Source: JAUYQR01 sp963822435
Lineage (GTDB): Bacteria; Pseudomonadota; Alphaproteobacteria; Rhodobacterales; Rhodobacteraceae
Direction of reading: 5' to 3'
Assembly (NCBI GenBank): GCA_963822435.1
Contig: CAWGHN010000004.1
Location: 372,001 to 436,000, forward strand
Length of the DNA: 64,000 nucleotides
The notes under the pieces were generated by a model. That model made no database searches and was not told the DNA's origin. It worked only from the letters and a program-made list of their open reading frames with translations. A program made the translations under genes and the position numbers. Every line of letters starts with the position of its first letter. The first letter of the stretch is position 1. Of this stretch, positions 25,515-34,441 are shown in pieces.

Positions 25515-27806
25515 ATGATGAATGCAAGCCAGATGAAGTTCGGAACCGCGCAGCCGTTGAAACGGCGCGAGGATGTGCGGTTCCTGACCGGGCAGGGCCG
25601 CTACGTCGCCGATCTGGTGCCTGCGGGCGCGTTGCAGGCGGTGTTCCTGCGCTCGGATTATCCGCACGGGGAAATCGCCGCCCTGGACCTGTCGATCGCG
25701 CGCGGGGTGCCGGGGGTGCATCTGGTGCTGGCGGCGGCGGATCTCGAGGCGATGGGCGTCACGCTGGGCATGAAGGGCGACCAGATCGACACGCGCGGCG
25801 GCGGGCTTGGGGCAGCGCCGGAGCGTCCGGTGCTGGCGAAGGGCCGTGTGCGTTTCGTGGGCGAGGCGATTGCGGTCGTGGTGGCCGATACGCTGGCCGC
25901 CGCGCGCGACGCTATCGACCTTATTACGATGGAAATCAACGCACACGAGGTCGCTCTTCGCTTGAAACCTGAAGAGCCGACCATTCACCCTGAAGCCCCG
26001 CAGAACCTCGCCTTCGACTATGTGATCGGTGACGAGGCTGGCGTTGCGGCAGCCTTTGCCAACTCTGCGCATGTGCTGGAGGTGGAGGTCGTCCACAACC
26101 GTGTCACCGCCGCCCCGATGGAGCCGCGCGCGGCTTTTGCCGAATGGACCGAAGGCCGTCTGCACCTTTGCGTCAACGGGCAGGGTGTCTGGACCCAGCG
26201 CAACGAACTTTCCCGGATGCTGAACCTTCCCCGCGCGCAGGTGCGGGTGACCAACCCCGATGTCGGCGGCGGGTTTGGCATGAAGGCGATGACTTACCCC
26301 GAATACGTGGTGATCGCCGCCGCCGCCCGCGCGCTTCAGCGCCCGGTGGCATGGGTTTCCACCCGCGCCGAGGCGATGCTGACCGACAATGCCGGGCGCG
26401 ATCTGGTGGCAAAGGCAGAAATCGGATTTGACGCCAGCCACAAGATCACCGGCTACCGGGTGAACCTTGTGTCAAACCTTGGCGCTTACAATTCGCAGTT
26501 CGGCCAGGCGATCCAGACCGAGCTTTTCTCAAAGGTGCTGACCGGCATTTATGACGTCCCGGTGGCAAGCCTTGCCGCGATCGGGGTCTACACCAACTCT
26601 GTCCCGATCGACGCCTATCGCGGTGCTGGCCGCCCCGAGGCGATCCTGACCATCGAGCGGGTGATGGACGAGGCCGCGCGGCATCTGGGCGTGGACCCGG
26701 TGACCCTGCGCCAGAAGAACGCGATCCGCAGCTTTCCCTACGTGTCGATGGCGGATGAAAGCATCGACGGTGGCGATTTCGTGGGCTTGCTGGACGCGGC
26801 GGTCACGCAGGCCGACGTGGCCGGCTACGCCAATCGGGCGGCGGCATCGAAGGCGAAGGGCAGGCTGCGTGGCCTCGGGCTTGCGTCTTACATCGAGGCG
26901 ATCCTTGGCGATTCGCACGAAATCGCCCGGCTGGTGCTGGATGAGGACGGCGGCGCCACGCTGTACGTTGGCACCCAGTCGAACGGGCAGGGGCATGAAA
27001 GCGTGTTCTCCCGCATGGTGGCCGAGGCGACGGGGATCGACCAGTCGATGGTCCGCATCGTCGAAGGCGACAGCGACCGCATCGCCAAGGGCGGCGGCAC
27101 CGGTGGTTCCCGCTCGGTTACCGTGCAAGGCACCGCCACGCGCGCCACGGTCCTGTCGATGGTGGCGGGGTTCGAGGCGTTTCTGGCCGAGGAATGGGGT
27201 GTCGACGGCGTCCGCTTCTACGACCTGCGTTTCGGTGCGCCCGGCACCAACCTGCGCCTGACCCTGGCCGAGGCGGCGGCGCTGGCCCGCGCCAAGGGGC
27301 GGCAGGATCTGATCGACCGCTCCGAACGCATCCAGCTTGACGGTCGGTCGTTCCCGAATGGCGTGCATATCACCGAGGTGGAGATCGACCCCGAAACTGG
27401 CGGGCTGACCATTGATCGCTATTCGGTGATGGATGATTTCGGCGTGCTCGTGGCCCCGAACCTTGTCGAAGGTCAGGTGCATGGCGGCATCGCGCAAGGC
27501 TTCGGGCAGGCGGTGACCGAATGGCTGGTGCAGGACGAGGGCGGACAGGTCGTCACCGGCAGCTTCATGGATTACGGGATGCCGCGTGCGGATGATCTGC
27601 CGATGATCCGCTTTGCCGAACGCGGGATTCCCACCCGCACCAACCCCCTGGGCATGAAGGGCTGCGGCGAGGCGGGCACCGTGGGCGCGCTGGCCGCCAT
27701 CTCCAACGCGGTGCGCGATGCACTGGCGCCGGTGGGCGTGACCGACGTGGCGATGCCCTTCACGCCGTCGCGCATCTGGACCTGGATCAACGAGGCGCGG
27801 GCATGA
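25515..27806 (+). CDS. Molybdopterin-binding subunit, xanthine dehydrogenase / CoxL form II-like
   Basis: A 763-residue large subunit of the molybdenum hydroxylase family. It carries DVGGGFGMKAMTYPEY, the active-site loop IDAYRGAGRPE (AYRGAGR is the form II CoxL-like signature; true CO dehydrogenase has AYRCSFR), GGGTGGSRSVTVQGTA, and GMKGCGEAGTVGALAA with the catalytic Glu. The N-terminal domain is present (VRFLTGQGRYVADL). No iron-sulfur or FAD subunit gene is nearby, so partners must be elsewhere or absent. Overlaps the amidase gene by four bases. The substrate is unknown; context suggests an amine or N-heterocycle breakdown product. Confidence 0.88.
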   Translation: MMNASQMKFGTAQPLKRREDVRFLTGQGRYVADLVPAGALQAVFLRSDYPHGEIAALDLSIARGVPGVHLVLAAADLEAMGVTLGMKGDQIDTRGGGLGAAPERPVLAKGRVRFVGEAIAVVVADTLAAARDAIDLITMEINAHEVALRLKPEEPTIHPEAPQNLAFDYVIGDEAGVAAAFANSAHVLEVEVVHNRVTAAPMEPRAAFAEWTEGRLHLCVNGQGVWTQRNELSRMLNLPRAQVRVTNPDVGGGFGMKAMTYPEYVVIAAAARALQRPVAWVSTRAEAMLTDNAGRDLVAKAEIGFDASHKITGYRVNLVSNLGAYNSQFGQAIQTELFSKVLTGIYDVPVASLAAIGVYTNSVPIDAYRGAGRPEAILTIERVMDEAARHLGVDPVTLRQKNAIRSFPYVSMADESIDGGDFVGLLDAAVTQADVAGYANRAAASKAKGRLRGLGLASYIEAILGDSHEIARLVLDEDGGATLYVGTQSNGQGHESVFSRMVAEATGIDQSMVRIVEGDSDRIAKGGGTGGSRSVTVQGTATRATVLSMVAGFEAFLAEEWGVDGVRFYDLRFGAPGTNLRLTLAEAAALARAKGRQDLIDRSERIQLDGRSFPNGVHITEVEIDPETGGLTIDRYSVMDDFGVLVAPNLVEGQVHGGIAQGFGQAVTEWLVQDEGGQVVTGSFMDYGMPRADDLPMIRFAERGIPTRTNPLGMKGCGEAGTVGALAAISNAVRDALAPVGVTDVAMPFTPSRIWTWINEARA

Positions 27807-28666
27807 CGCTGACACTTGCCGCCACGCAGTTCGCCTGTTCGTGGGACCTGCCCGCCAACGCCGACCGGGCCGAGGCGCTGGTGCGGCAGGCCGCGGCGGC
27901 GGGTGCCGGGCTTGTGCTGGTGCAGGAGTTGTTCGCCGCACCCTACTTCTGCATCGAACAGCATCCGCAGTATTTCGACCTTGCCGCCCCCGCCGAGGGC
28001 CATCCGCTGATCGCCCGCTTTGCCGACCTTGCCCGCGAATTGGGTGTGGTCCTGCCGGTGTCGTTCTTTGAACGGGCCGGGCAGGCGCATTTCAATTCCG
28101 TCGCGATGGTCGATGCGGATGGGCGGGTGCTTGGCGTCTACCGCAAGACCCACATCCCGCAGGGGCCGGGGTATGAGGAGAAGTATTATTTCTCGCCCGG
28201 CGATACCGGCTACCGGGTGTGGGAGACGGCGGCGGGGCGGATCGGTGTCGGCATCTGCTGGGACCAGTGGTTTCCGGAATGTGCGCGGTCGATGGCGCTG
28301 ATGGGGGCGGAGGTGCTGCTGTATCCGACCGCCATCGGATCGGAACCGCCGGAGCCGGGCTATGACAGCCAGCCGCATTGGGAAACCGTGATGCGCGGCC
28401 ATGCGGCGGCAAACATCATGCCGGTGGTGGCTGCAAACCGCGTCGGCACCGAGGTGGCACCGGACGGGCGCGAGGTGACGTTCTACGGATCATCCTTCAT
28501 CGCCGACCAGACCGGGCAGGTGCTGGCAAAGGCAGGACGGGAGGGCGAGGCGGTGCTGACCGCAACCTTCGATCTGGGCAAGATCGCCGAGATGCGGCGC
28601 AGTTGGGGCCTGTTCCGCGACCGCCGCCCCGAAACCTACGGCGCGGTTGGCACGCTTGGGGGGTAG
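27803..28666 (+). CDS. aguB: N-carbamoylputrescine amidase (nitrilase superfamily)
   Basis: A 287-residue carbon-nitrogen hydrolase that releases putrescine, CO2 and ammonia from N-carbamoylputrescine. The catalytic triad is visible: Glu in LVLVQELFA, Lys in YRKTHIPQGPGYEEKYYF, Cys in GVGICWDQWFPE. The tail motif SFIADQTGQVL and RSWGLFRDRRPETYG match AguB-type enzymes. Translationally coupled (ATGA) to the molybdenum-hydroxylase gene. An alternative would be a beta-ureidopropionase-like specificity. Confidence 0.85.
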   Translation: MTLTLAATQFACSWDLPANADRAEALVRQAAAAGAGLVLVQELFAAPYFCIEQHPQYFDLAAPAEGHPLIARFADLARELGVVLPVSFFERAGQAHFNSVAMVDADGRVLGVYRKTHIPQGPGYEEKYYFSPGDTGYRVWETAAGRIGVGICWDQWFPECARSMALMGAEVLLYPTAIGSEPPEPGYDSQPHWETVMRGHAAANIMPVVAANRVGTEVAPDGREVTFYGSSFIADQTGQVLAKAGREGEAVLTATFDLGKIAEMRRSWGLFRDRRPETYGAVGTLGG

Positions 28667-28685
28667 GTGGGCCGTCAGGCCCACC
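28666..28685. terminator. Hairpin between convergent aguB and gltA
   Basis: GGTGGGCC / GGCCCACC with a GTCA loop, located in the short gap between the two stop codons. Likely limits read-through in both directions; no T-run is seen. Confidence 0.6.
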
Positions 28686-28692
28686 CAAAGGC

Positions 28693-29982
28693 TCAGCGGT
28701 GCCGCAGGTCGATGTAGTCGCGCTTTGACGGCCCGACATACAACTGGCGCGGGCGACCGATCTTCTGGTTCTTTTCCGCAATCATCTCTTTCCACTGGCT
28801 GATCCAGCCCACGGTGCGGCTGATCGCGAAGATCGGCGTGAACATCGACGTCGGGAAGCCCATCGCATCGAGGATGATGCCGGAATAGAAATCGACGTTG
28901 GGGTAGAGCTTCTTCGAGATGAAGTAGTCGTCTTCCAGCGCGATCCGCTCCAGTTCCTTGGCCACCTGCAGCGTCGGGTTGTTGTGAACACCCAGCAGTT
29001 CCAGCACCTCGTCGGCGCTTTCCTTCATCACCGTCGCGCGGGGGTCGAAGTTCTTGTAGACCCGGTGGCCAAAGCCCATCAGCTTGACGCCCGAGGATTT
29101 GTCCTTGGCCAGCTTGATGAATTCCGGGATCTTGTCGACCGATCCGATCTGGCGCAACTGTTCCAGCGCCGCCTGGTTCGCCCCGCCATGCGCCGGGCCC
29201 CAGAGGCAGGCGATGCCGGCGGCGATGCAGGCAAACGGGTTGGCACCCGACGAGCCCGCCAGACGCACGGTCGAGGTCGAGGCGTTCTGTTCGTGATCGG
29301 CGTGCAGCATCATGATCCGGTCCATCGCTTTCGCAAGGACGGGGTTCACGACGTAATCCTCGGCCGGAACCGCAAAGCACATGTGCAGGAAGTTGCCCGC
29401 GTAATCGAGCGCGTTCTTGGGGTACACGAACGGCTGGCCGACCGAATACTTGTAGGCCATCGCGGCAATCGTCGGCAGCTTGGCGATCATCCGGATCGCC
29501 GCAACCTCGCGCTGCCAGGGATCGTTGATATCTGTGCTGTCATGATAGAACGCGGCCATCGCGCCCACGACGCCCACCATCGTCGCCATCGGGTGCGCGT
29601 CACGGCGGAACCCGCGGAAGAAGTAGTGCATCTGTTCATGCACCATCGTGTGGTTCGTCACCCGTGCGGTGAAATCCTTCAACTGCACCGCCGTCGGCAG
29701 TTCGCCGTACAAAAGCAGATAGCAGACCTCCAGATAGCTGGACTTCTCCGCCAGCTGTTCGATCGGATAGCCGCGGTGCAAAAGCTCGCCCTTGTCGCCG
29801 TCGATGAAGGTGATGGCGCTTTCGCAAGCGGCGGTGGAGGTGAAGCCGGGGTCAAAGGTGAACACGTCCGCTTCGCCATAAAGTTTCCGGATATCAAGGA
29901 CATCCGGCCCCAGTGTGGGCGAATGCACCGGCAGGTCGTAGGTATTCCCGTTCAGGCTCAGCTTGGCAACTTTGTCAGACAT
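28693..29982 (-). CDS. gltA: Citrate synthase
   Basis: A 429-residue type II citrate synthase that condenses oxaloacetate with acetyl-CoA at the entry of the TCA cycle. Conserved motifs: MMLHADHEQNASTSTVRLAG and WGPAHGGANQAAL with catalytic histidines, GFGHRVYKNFDPRA, and NVDFYSGIILDAMGFP with the catalytic Asp. Located 101 bases downstream of gltX on the same strand, so possibly read with it. Confidence 0.97.
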   Translation of the reverse strand: MSDKVAKLSLNGNTYDLPVHSPTLGPDVLDIRKLYGEADVFTFDPGFTSTAACESAITFIDGDKGELLHRGYPIEQLAEKSSYLEVCYLLLYGELPTAVQLKDFTARVTNHTMVHEQMHYFFRGFRRDAHPMATMVGVVGAMAAFYHDSTDINDPWQREVAAIRMIAKLPTIAAMAYKYSVGQPFVYPKNALDYAGNFLHMCFAVPAEDYVVNPVLAKAMDRIMMLHADHEQNASTSTVRLAGSSGANPFACIAAGIACLWGPAHGGANQAALEQLRQIGSVDKIPEFIKLAKDKSSGVKLMGFGHRVYKNFDPRATVMKESADEVLELLGVHNNPTLQVAKELERIALEDDYFISKKLYPNVDFYSGIILDAMGFPTSMFTPIFAISRTVGWISQWKEMIAEKNQKIGRPRQLYVGPSKRDYIDLRHR

Positions 29983-30083
29983 GTCTTTTCCCCGGTGTGG
30001 CCGGCTGTCCCCGTGGCAGGGGGCAGCCGCAAGCAGTGATCCTGCACCCCTGAAGGCGCGGCTTCAAGACCGGGGTCAGCGCA

Positions 30084-31496
30084 TCACGCCGATGCGTCCT
30101 CGAGCCTTGCGATGGTCTCGTCCCGACCAATGACCAGCATCATGTCATAGACGCTGGGTGTAACAGTTCTTCCCGCCAGAGCCGCACGCAACGGTGCGGC
30201 CAGCTTGCCGAAGCCGATCCCGTTTCCGGCCGCGGCCTCGGTCAGAATGGGCTCCAATTCCGCTTTCGTCCAGCTAGCATTTCGCAGCTGCGGCGTCAAC
30301 AATTTCAGTATACCACGGGATACCGTATCCAGCGCCGCCTCGGCCTGCGCATCCCGCTCCACGGGCCGGGACGTTAGCGCAAACTGAGCCTTATCAAGCA
30401 GTTCCGGGAACGTCTTGGCGCGTTCCTTGACCGAGGGCATCGCCTTCAGCATCAGGTCGCGCTGCGCATCCGTCAGCGCCGGACGACCCGCTGCCGCAAG
30501 ATATCCTTCAAGTTCATGCAGCAGTGCGGCATTGTCCATCATCGCGATATGATGCCCGCAGGTGTTTTCCAGTTTCTTGAAATCCAGCCGCGCCGGAGCC
30601 TTGCCGATGCCCTTCAGGTCGAACATGCCGAGCGCTTCTTCGGTGGTGAAGATTTCGGCGTCGCCATGCGCCCAGCCAAGCCGCGTCAGGTAATTGCGCA
30701 TCCCGGCGGCGGGGTATCCCATCGCCTGATATTCCTCGACGCCCGTGGCACCGTGGCGTTTCGACAGCTTCTTGCCGTCCGGCCCGTGGATCAGCGGGAT
30801 GTGCGCCCAAACCGGCACCGTCCAGCCCATCGCGTCATAGACCATCTGCTGGCGCGCCGCGTTGTTCAGGTGATCGTCGCCGCGGATCACATGCGTCACG
30901 GCCATGTCGTGATCGTCGACCACCACCGCCAGCATATAGGTGGGCGTGCCGTCCGAACGCAGCACGATCATGTCATCCAGCGTCTCGTTCTTGATGATGA
31001 CGCGACCCTGCACCTCGTCCACGATCACCGTCTCGCCGCTGCGGGGGGCCTTCATGCGGATCGAGTAGGGCGCGTCGGGGTGGCGCGCCGGGTCGGCATC
31101 GCGCCACGGCGACAGGAACACCGGATAGCGCCCGGCGGCCTCCTCCGCTGCGCGGAAGGCGGCGATGTCTTCCTGCGTGGAAAAGCACTTGTAGGCGGTT
31201 CCTCGCGCCAGCATCTGATGCGCCACCTCGGCGTGACGGTCCTTGCGGGCGAATTGGCTGACCACGTCGCCGTCCCAATCAAGGCCAAGCCAGGTCAGCC
31301 CTTTCAGGATCGCCGCCGTCGCTTCGGGGGTGGAGCGTTCGCGGTCGGTATCCTCGATACGCAGCAGGAACTTGCCGCCGCGCCCGCGGGCGTAAAGCCA
31401 GTTGAACAGCGCGGTCCGCCCGCCCCCGATATGCAGGTAACCGGTCGGCGAGGGGGCAAAGCGGGTGACGACACCCGGGTTGGTCGCTTCGGCCAT
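30084..31496 (-). CDS. gltX: Glutamyl-tRNA synthetase
   Basis: A 470-residue class I synthetase. RFAPSPTGYLHIGGGRTALF contains the HIGH motif, and DGKKLSKRHGATGVEEYQAM contains KMSKS (as KLSKR). The C-terminal anticodon-binding region is complete. Whether it charges only tRNA-Glu or also tRNA-Gln cannot be told; a gatB gene is present in this window, which fits a non-discriminating enzyme. Divergent from comEC. Confidence 0.95.
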   Translation of the reverse strand: MAEATNPGVVTRFAPSPTGYLHIGGGRTALFNWLYARGRGGKFLLRIEDTDRERSTPEATAAILKGLTWLGLDWDGDVVSQFARKDRHAEVAHQMLARGTAYKCFSTQEDIAAFRAAEEAAGRYPVFLSPWRDADPARHPDAPYSIRMKAPRSGETVIVDEVQGRVIIKNETLDDMIVLRSDGTPTYMLAVVVDDHDMAVTHVIRGDDHLNNAARQQMVYDAMGWTVPVWAHIPLIHGPDGKKLSKRHGATGVEEYQAMGYPAAGMRNYLTRLGWAHGDAEIFTTEEALGMFDLKGIGKAPARLDFKKLENTCGHHIAMMDNAALLHELEGYLAAAGRPALTDAQRDLMLKAMPSVKERAKTFPELLDKAQFALTSRPVERDAQAEAALDTVSRGILKLLTPQLRNASWTKAELEPILTEAAAGNGIGFGKLAAPLRAALAGRTVTPSVYDMMLVIGRDETIARLEDASA

Positions 31497-31572
31497 AGGG
31501 AGTTAACCTTTCGGAAACCATGTGGGGGCTAGACTGCCCGCGTCTTTAGGCAATCGCGCGAGGGGAAACAAG

Positions 31573-33681
31573 GTGGCGGCCCTGATCCAAAGGCTCGGCT
31601 GGCCGCTGCAGGCGCTGTTGGAGGCGCGGGCGTCGCTGTTTCCGTGGATCCCCGTCTTCATCGGCATCGGCATCGCGGCATGGTTCGCGGCTGCGGTCGA
31701 ACCGGGGGCGACCGCCTATGGGCTGGCGGCGCTGCTGTGTGCGCTGTCGCTGGTGCTTCGCCTGCGCGGACCGGACCTCTTGCATCCTCTCGCCATCGCC
31801 GTGGCTTGCGTCGCCCTTGGTTGGCTGGCGGCCGGCGCGCGGGCGCATCTGGTGGCCGCCCCGATGCTGGAGTTTCGCTATTACGGCCCGGTGCAGGGCC
31901 GCATCGTCGACATGGACCGGTCGCAGACCGATGCCCTGCGCCTGACGCTGGACCGGGTGGTGCTGCGCGAGGTGTCGCCCGCACGAACCCCGGTGAAGGT
32001 GCGCGTGTCGATGCAGGCCGACCAGCCGTGGCTGAAACCCTCGCCGGGGCAGGTGGTGGTGCTGACCGGGTTTCTTGCCGCGCCCGATGGCCCGGTGGAA
32101 CCGGGCGGCTTCGACTTTCGCCGCATGGCGTTCTTCGACCAGTTGGGCGCGGTGGGGTACACCCGCACCCCGGTGCTTTTGCTGGCCGAACCGGAGGCGG
32201 GCGATACCGTGATCGCGCGGCTGCGCACCTATCTGACCGCCGCGATGCTGGCGGAAATGCCGGGGCAGGCGGGTGCCTTCGCTGCAGGTGCGATGACCGG
32301 CGACCGCTCTGCCATCACTCAGGACACGGTGGTCGCGCTCAGGGATTCGTCGCTGGCGCATTTGCTGGCGATTTCGGGGATGAACATGGCCTTCCTTGTC
32401 GGCTTCGTCTTTGCGCTGATCCGCTACGGGCTGGCGCTGGTGCCCTATGTGGCGCTGCGGGTGAACACCAAGAAGGTCGCGGCGGTGGTCAGCCTTGGCG
32501 TGGCGCTGTTCTATCTGCTCCTGTCGGGGGCCAATGTGGCGACCGAACGCGCCTTCATCATGGTGTCGGTGATGCTGGGCGCGGTCTTGCTGGATCGCCG
32601 CGCGCTGACGATGCGGACGGTGGCGATATCGGGAACGATCCTTTTGCTGGCGCGGCCCGAAAGCCTGACCGAGCCGGGTTTCCAGATGTCTTTTGCCGCG
32701 ACCGTGGCGCTGATCGCCGGCTTCGCGGCGCTGGACGGTGCGGTGATGCGCGAACGCCTTCCGCGCTGGCTGCTGCCGGCCTTCATGCTGGTGTTTTCCT
32801 CGGTGATCGCGGGCTTTGCGACCGCGCCCTATGCGGCGGCGCATTTCAACCGGTTCACTGATTACGGGCTGCTGGCAAACCTGCTGACCGTGCCGGTGAT
32901 GGGTGCCGTGGTGATGCCAGCGGGGGCAGTCGCGGCACTGGTGGCACCGCTTGGTCTGGCATGGCTGCCGCTTTGGGTGATGGAGCGGGGGGCGGCATGG
33001 ATCTTGTTCATTGCGCATTGGATTGCGGGGCTGGAAGGCGCCGTGACAGCCATTCCAGCGCCGGGGCCTTACGTCATGGCGCTTGTGACGCTTGGGGGGA
33101 TCTGGGTGATCCTGTGGCGCGGACGTGTGCAACTGGTGGGCGTGGTGGCCTTGGGCATGGCGTTTGGCCTATGGACGCTAAGTGAGCGTCCGGTTCTGTT
33201 GATTTCGGGCGATGGCAAGCTTGTGGGGCTGGTCGGCGCGGAGGGGCGGGCGCTGTCTGCGGCCTCTGGCGGCGGCTTTGCCGCACAGAACTGGCTGGAA
33301 AATGACGGCGACCTGGCCGATCAAAAGCTGGCCGCGGCACGGCCGGGCTTTGAAGGTGACAAGGGCGAGCGTCGGTTTTCGGTGGCGGGGATCAGGATGG
33401 TCTCGCTGACCGGGAAAGGCGCGCTCGACCGTTTGCCGGCGGCCTGTGCGCAAGACGTCGTGGTGGTGCTGGCGGCAGAGGCAGAGGTGGTGCCAACGGG
33501 CTGCCGCCTGATCGACCAGACGGTGTTGCGTGAAACCGGGCCACTGGCGGTGATCGACGGCGCCGACGGACCACGCTTCATGATGGTCAAGGCGCGGGCG
33601 CGGATCTGGTCTGGCGCAGCCGCCCGCAACGGCATCCTGCCCTCGCTTGACCCGGCCCCGTTGGCTGTGCCCGGTCAGTAG
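31573..33681 (+). CDS. comEC: ComEC/Rec2-family competence membrane protein
   Basis: About 702 residues. ComEC forms the inner-membrane channel that takes up single-stranded DNA. The N-terminal DUF4131 part has three or so helices, and the Competence domain follows with the core LAHLLAISGMNMAFLVGFVF and SGANVATERAFIMVSVML. The C-terminus ends without the metallo-beta-lactamase nuclease domain found in many homologues. A GTG at 31573 with AGGGGAA upstream is preferred to the GTG at 31522. Converges with lexA, overlapping its stop by seven bases. Confidence 0.9.
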   Translation: MAALIQRLGWPLQALLEARASLFPWIPVFIGIGIAAWFAAAVEPGATAYGLAALLCALSLVLRLRGPDLLHPLAIAVACVALGWLAAGARAHLVAAPMLEFRYYGPVQGRIVDMDRSQTDALRLTLDRVVLREVSPARTPVKVRVSMQADQPWLKPSPGQVVVLTGFLAAPDGPVEPGGFDFRRMAFFDQLGAVGYTRTPVLLLAEPEAGDTVIARLRTYLTAAMLAEMPGQAGAFAAGAMTGDRSAITQDTVVALRDSSLAHLLAISGMNMAFLVGFVFALIRYGLALVPYVALRVNTKKVAAVVSLGVALFYLLLSGANVATERAFIMVSVMLGAVLLDRRALTMRTVAISGTILLLARPESLTEPGFQMSFAATVALIAGFAALDGAVMRERLPRWLLPAFMLVFSSVIAGFATAPYAAAHFNRFTDYGLLANLLTVPVMGAVVMPAGAVAALVAPLGLAWLPLWVMERGAAWILFIAHWIAGLEGAVTAIPAPGPYVMALVTLGGIWVILWRGRVQLVGVVALGMAFGLWTLSERPVLLISGDGKLVGLVGAEGRALSAASGGGFAAQNWLENDGDLADQKLAAARPGFEGDKGERRFSVAGIRMVSLTGKGALDRLPAACAQDVVVVLAAEAEVVPTGCRLIDQTVLRETGPLAVIDGADGPRFMMVKARARIWSGAAARNGILPSLDPAPLAVPGQ

Positions 33682-34361
33682 CTGCGGATCAGACCGACCA
33701 GCCGACCTTGCACCTTGACCAGATGGTCAGGGAAAACCCGCGTCTCATAGGCCGGGTTTGCCGCCTCCAGCGCGATCATGCCATTCCGGCGGCGGAACCG
33801 CTTCAGGGTGGCCTCGTGATCTTCGACCAGCGCCACGACGATATCGCCATTCTCAGCGGTGGACTGTTCGCGGATCACCACGATATCGCCATCGTTGATC
33901 CCCGCCTCGATCATCGAATCGCCTTTGACTTCAAGGGCATAGTGCTGCCCCTTGCCCGACAGCATCGACCCCGGCACGGTGACATGGTGCGATACTTCGG
34001 AAATCGCCTCGATCGGCACGCCGGCGGCGATCCGCCCCATCACCGGCAGTTCCAGCGCATGGACCGTATCGACCTGCATCGCACCACGCGGCGGGGCGGT
34101 GCGGTCGCCCGCAATGATGCGAGGAGTGAAGCCCGGCTTTTCCATCGCTTCTGGCAGCTTGATGATTTCCAGCGCCCGGGCGCGGTGGGCAAGGCGGCGG
34201 ATAAAGCCCCTTTCCTCCAGCGCGGTGATCAGCCGGTGGATGCCAGACTTCGACCGCAGGTCGAGCGCATCCTTCATCTCGTCAAACGAGGGCGGAACCC
34301 CGTCACGGTCCATCCGACCCTTGATGAAATCGAGAAGTTCCAGTTGTTTGCGCGTCAACAT
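33675..34361 (-). CDS. lexA: SOS repressor LexA
   Basis: A 228-residue repressor. The N-terminal winged helix reads MLTRKQLELLDFIKGRMDRD and SFDEMKDALDLRSKSGIHRL. The self-cleavage Ala-Gly bond is in GRIAAGVPIEAISE; the catalytic Ser is in VKGDSMIEAGINDGD and the Lys in ATLKRFRRRNG. An SOS box lies 33 bases upstream, so it represses itself. Confidence 0.96.
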   Translation of the reverse strand: MLTRKQLELLDFIKGRMDRDGVPPSFDEMKDALDLRSKSGIHRLITALEERGFIRRLAHRARALEIIKLPEAMEKPGFTPRIIAGDRTAPPRGAMQVDTVHALELPVMGRIAAGVPIEAISEVSHHVTVPGSMLSGKGQHYALEVKGDSMIEAGINDGDIVVIREQSTAENGDIVVALVEDHEATLKRFRRRNGMIALEAANPAYETRVFPDHLVKVQGRLVGLIRSY

Positions 34362-34393
34362 GCCTGTCCCCGTTTTGCAGGTGTTAACACAAT

Positions 34394-34408
34394 GTTCTGC
34401 CCGTGTTC
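34394..34408. promoter_or_regulatory. SOS box (LexA operator)
   Basis: GTTC-TGCCCGT-GTTC exactly matches the alphaproteobacterial LexA site GTTC-N7-GTTC, upstream of lexA itself. Confidence 0.9.
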
Positions 34409-34441
34409 CCGGTTTGTGTCAAGCGATTTTGGCCGCTGCGT

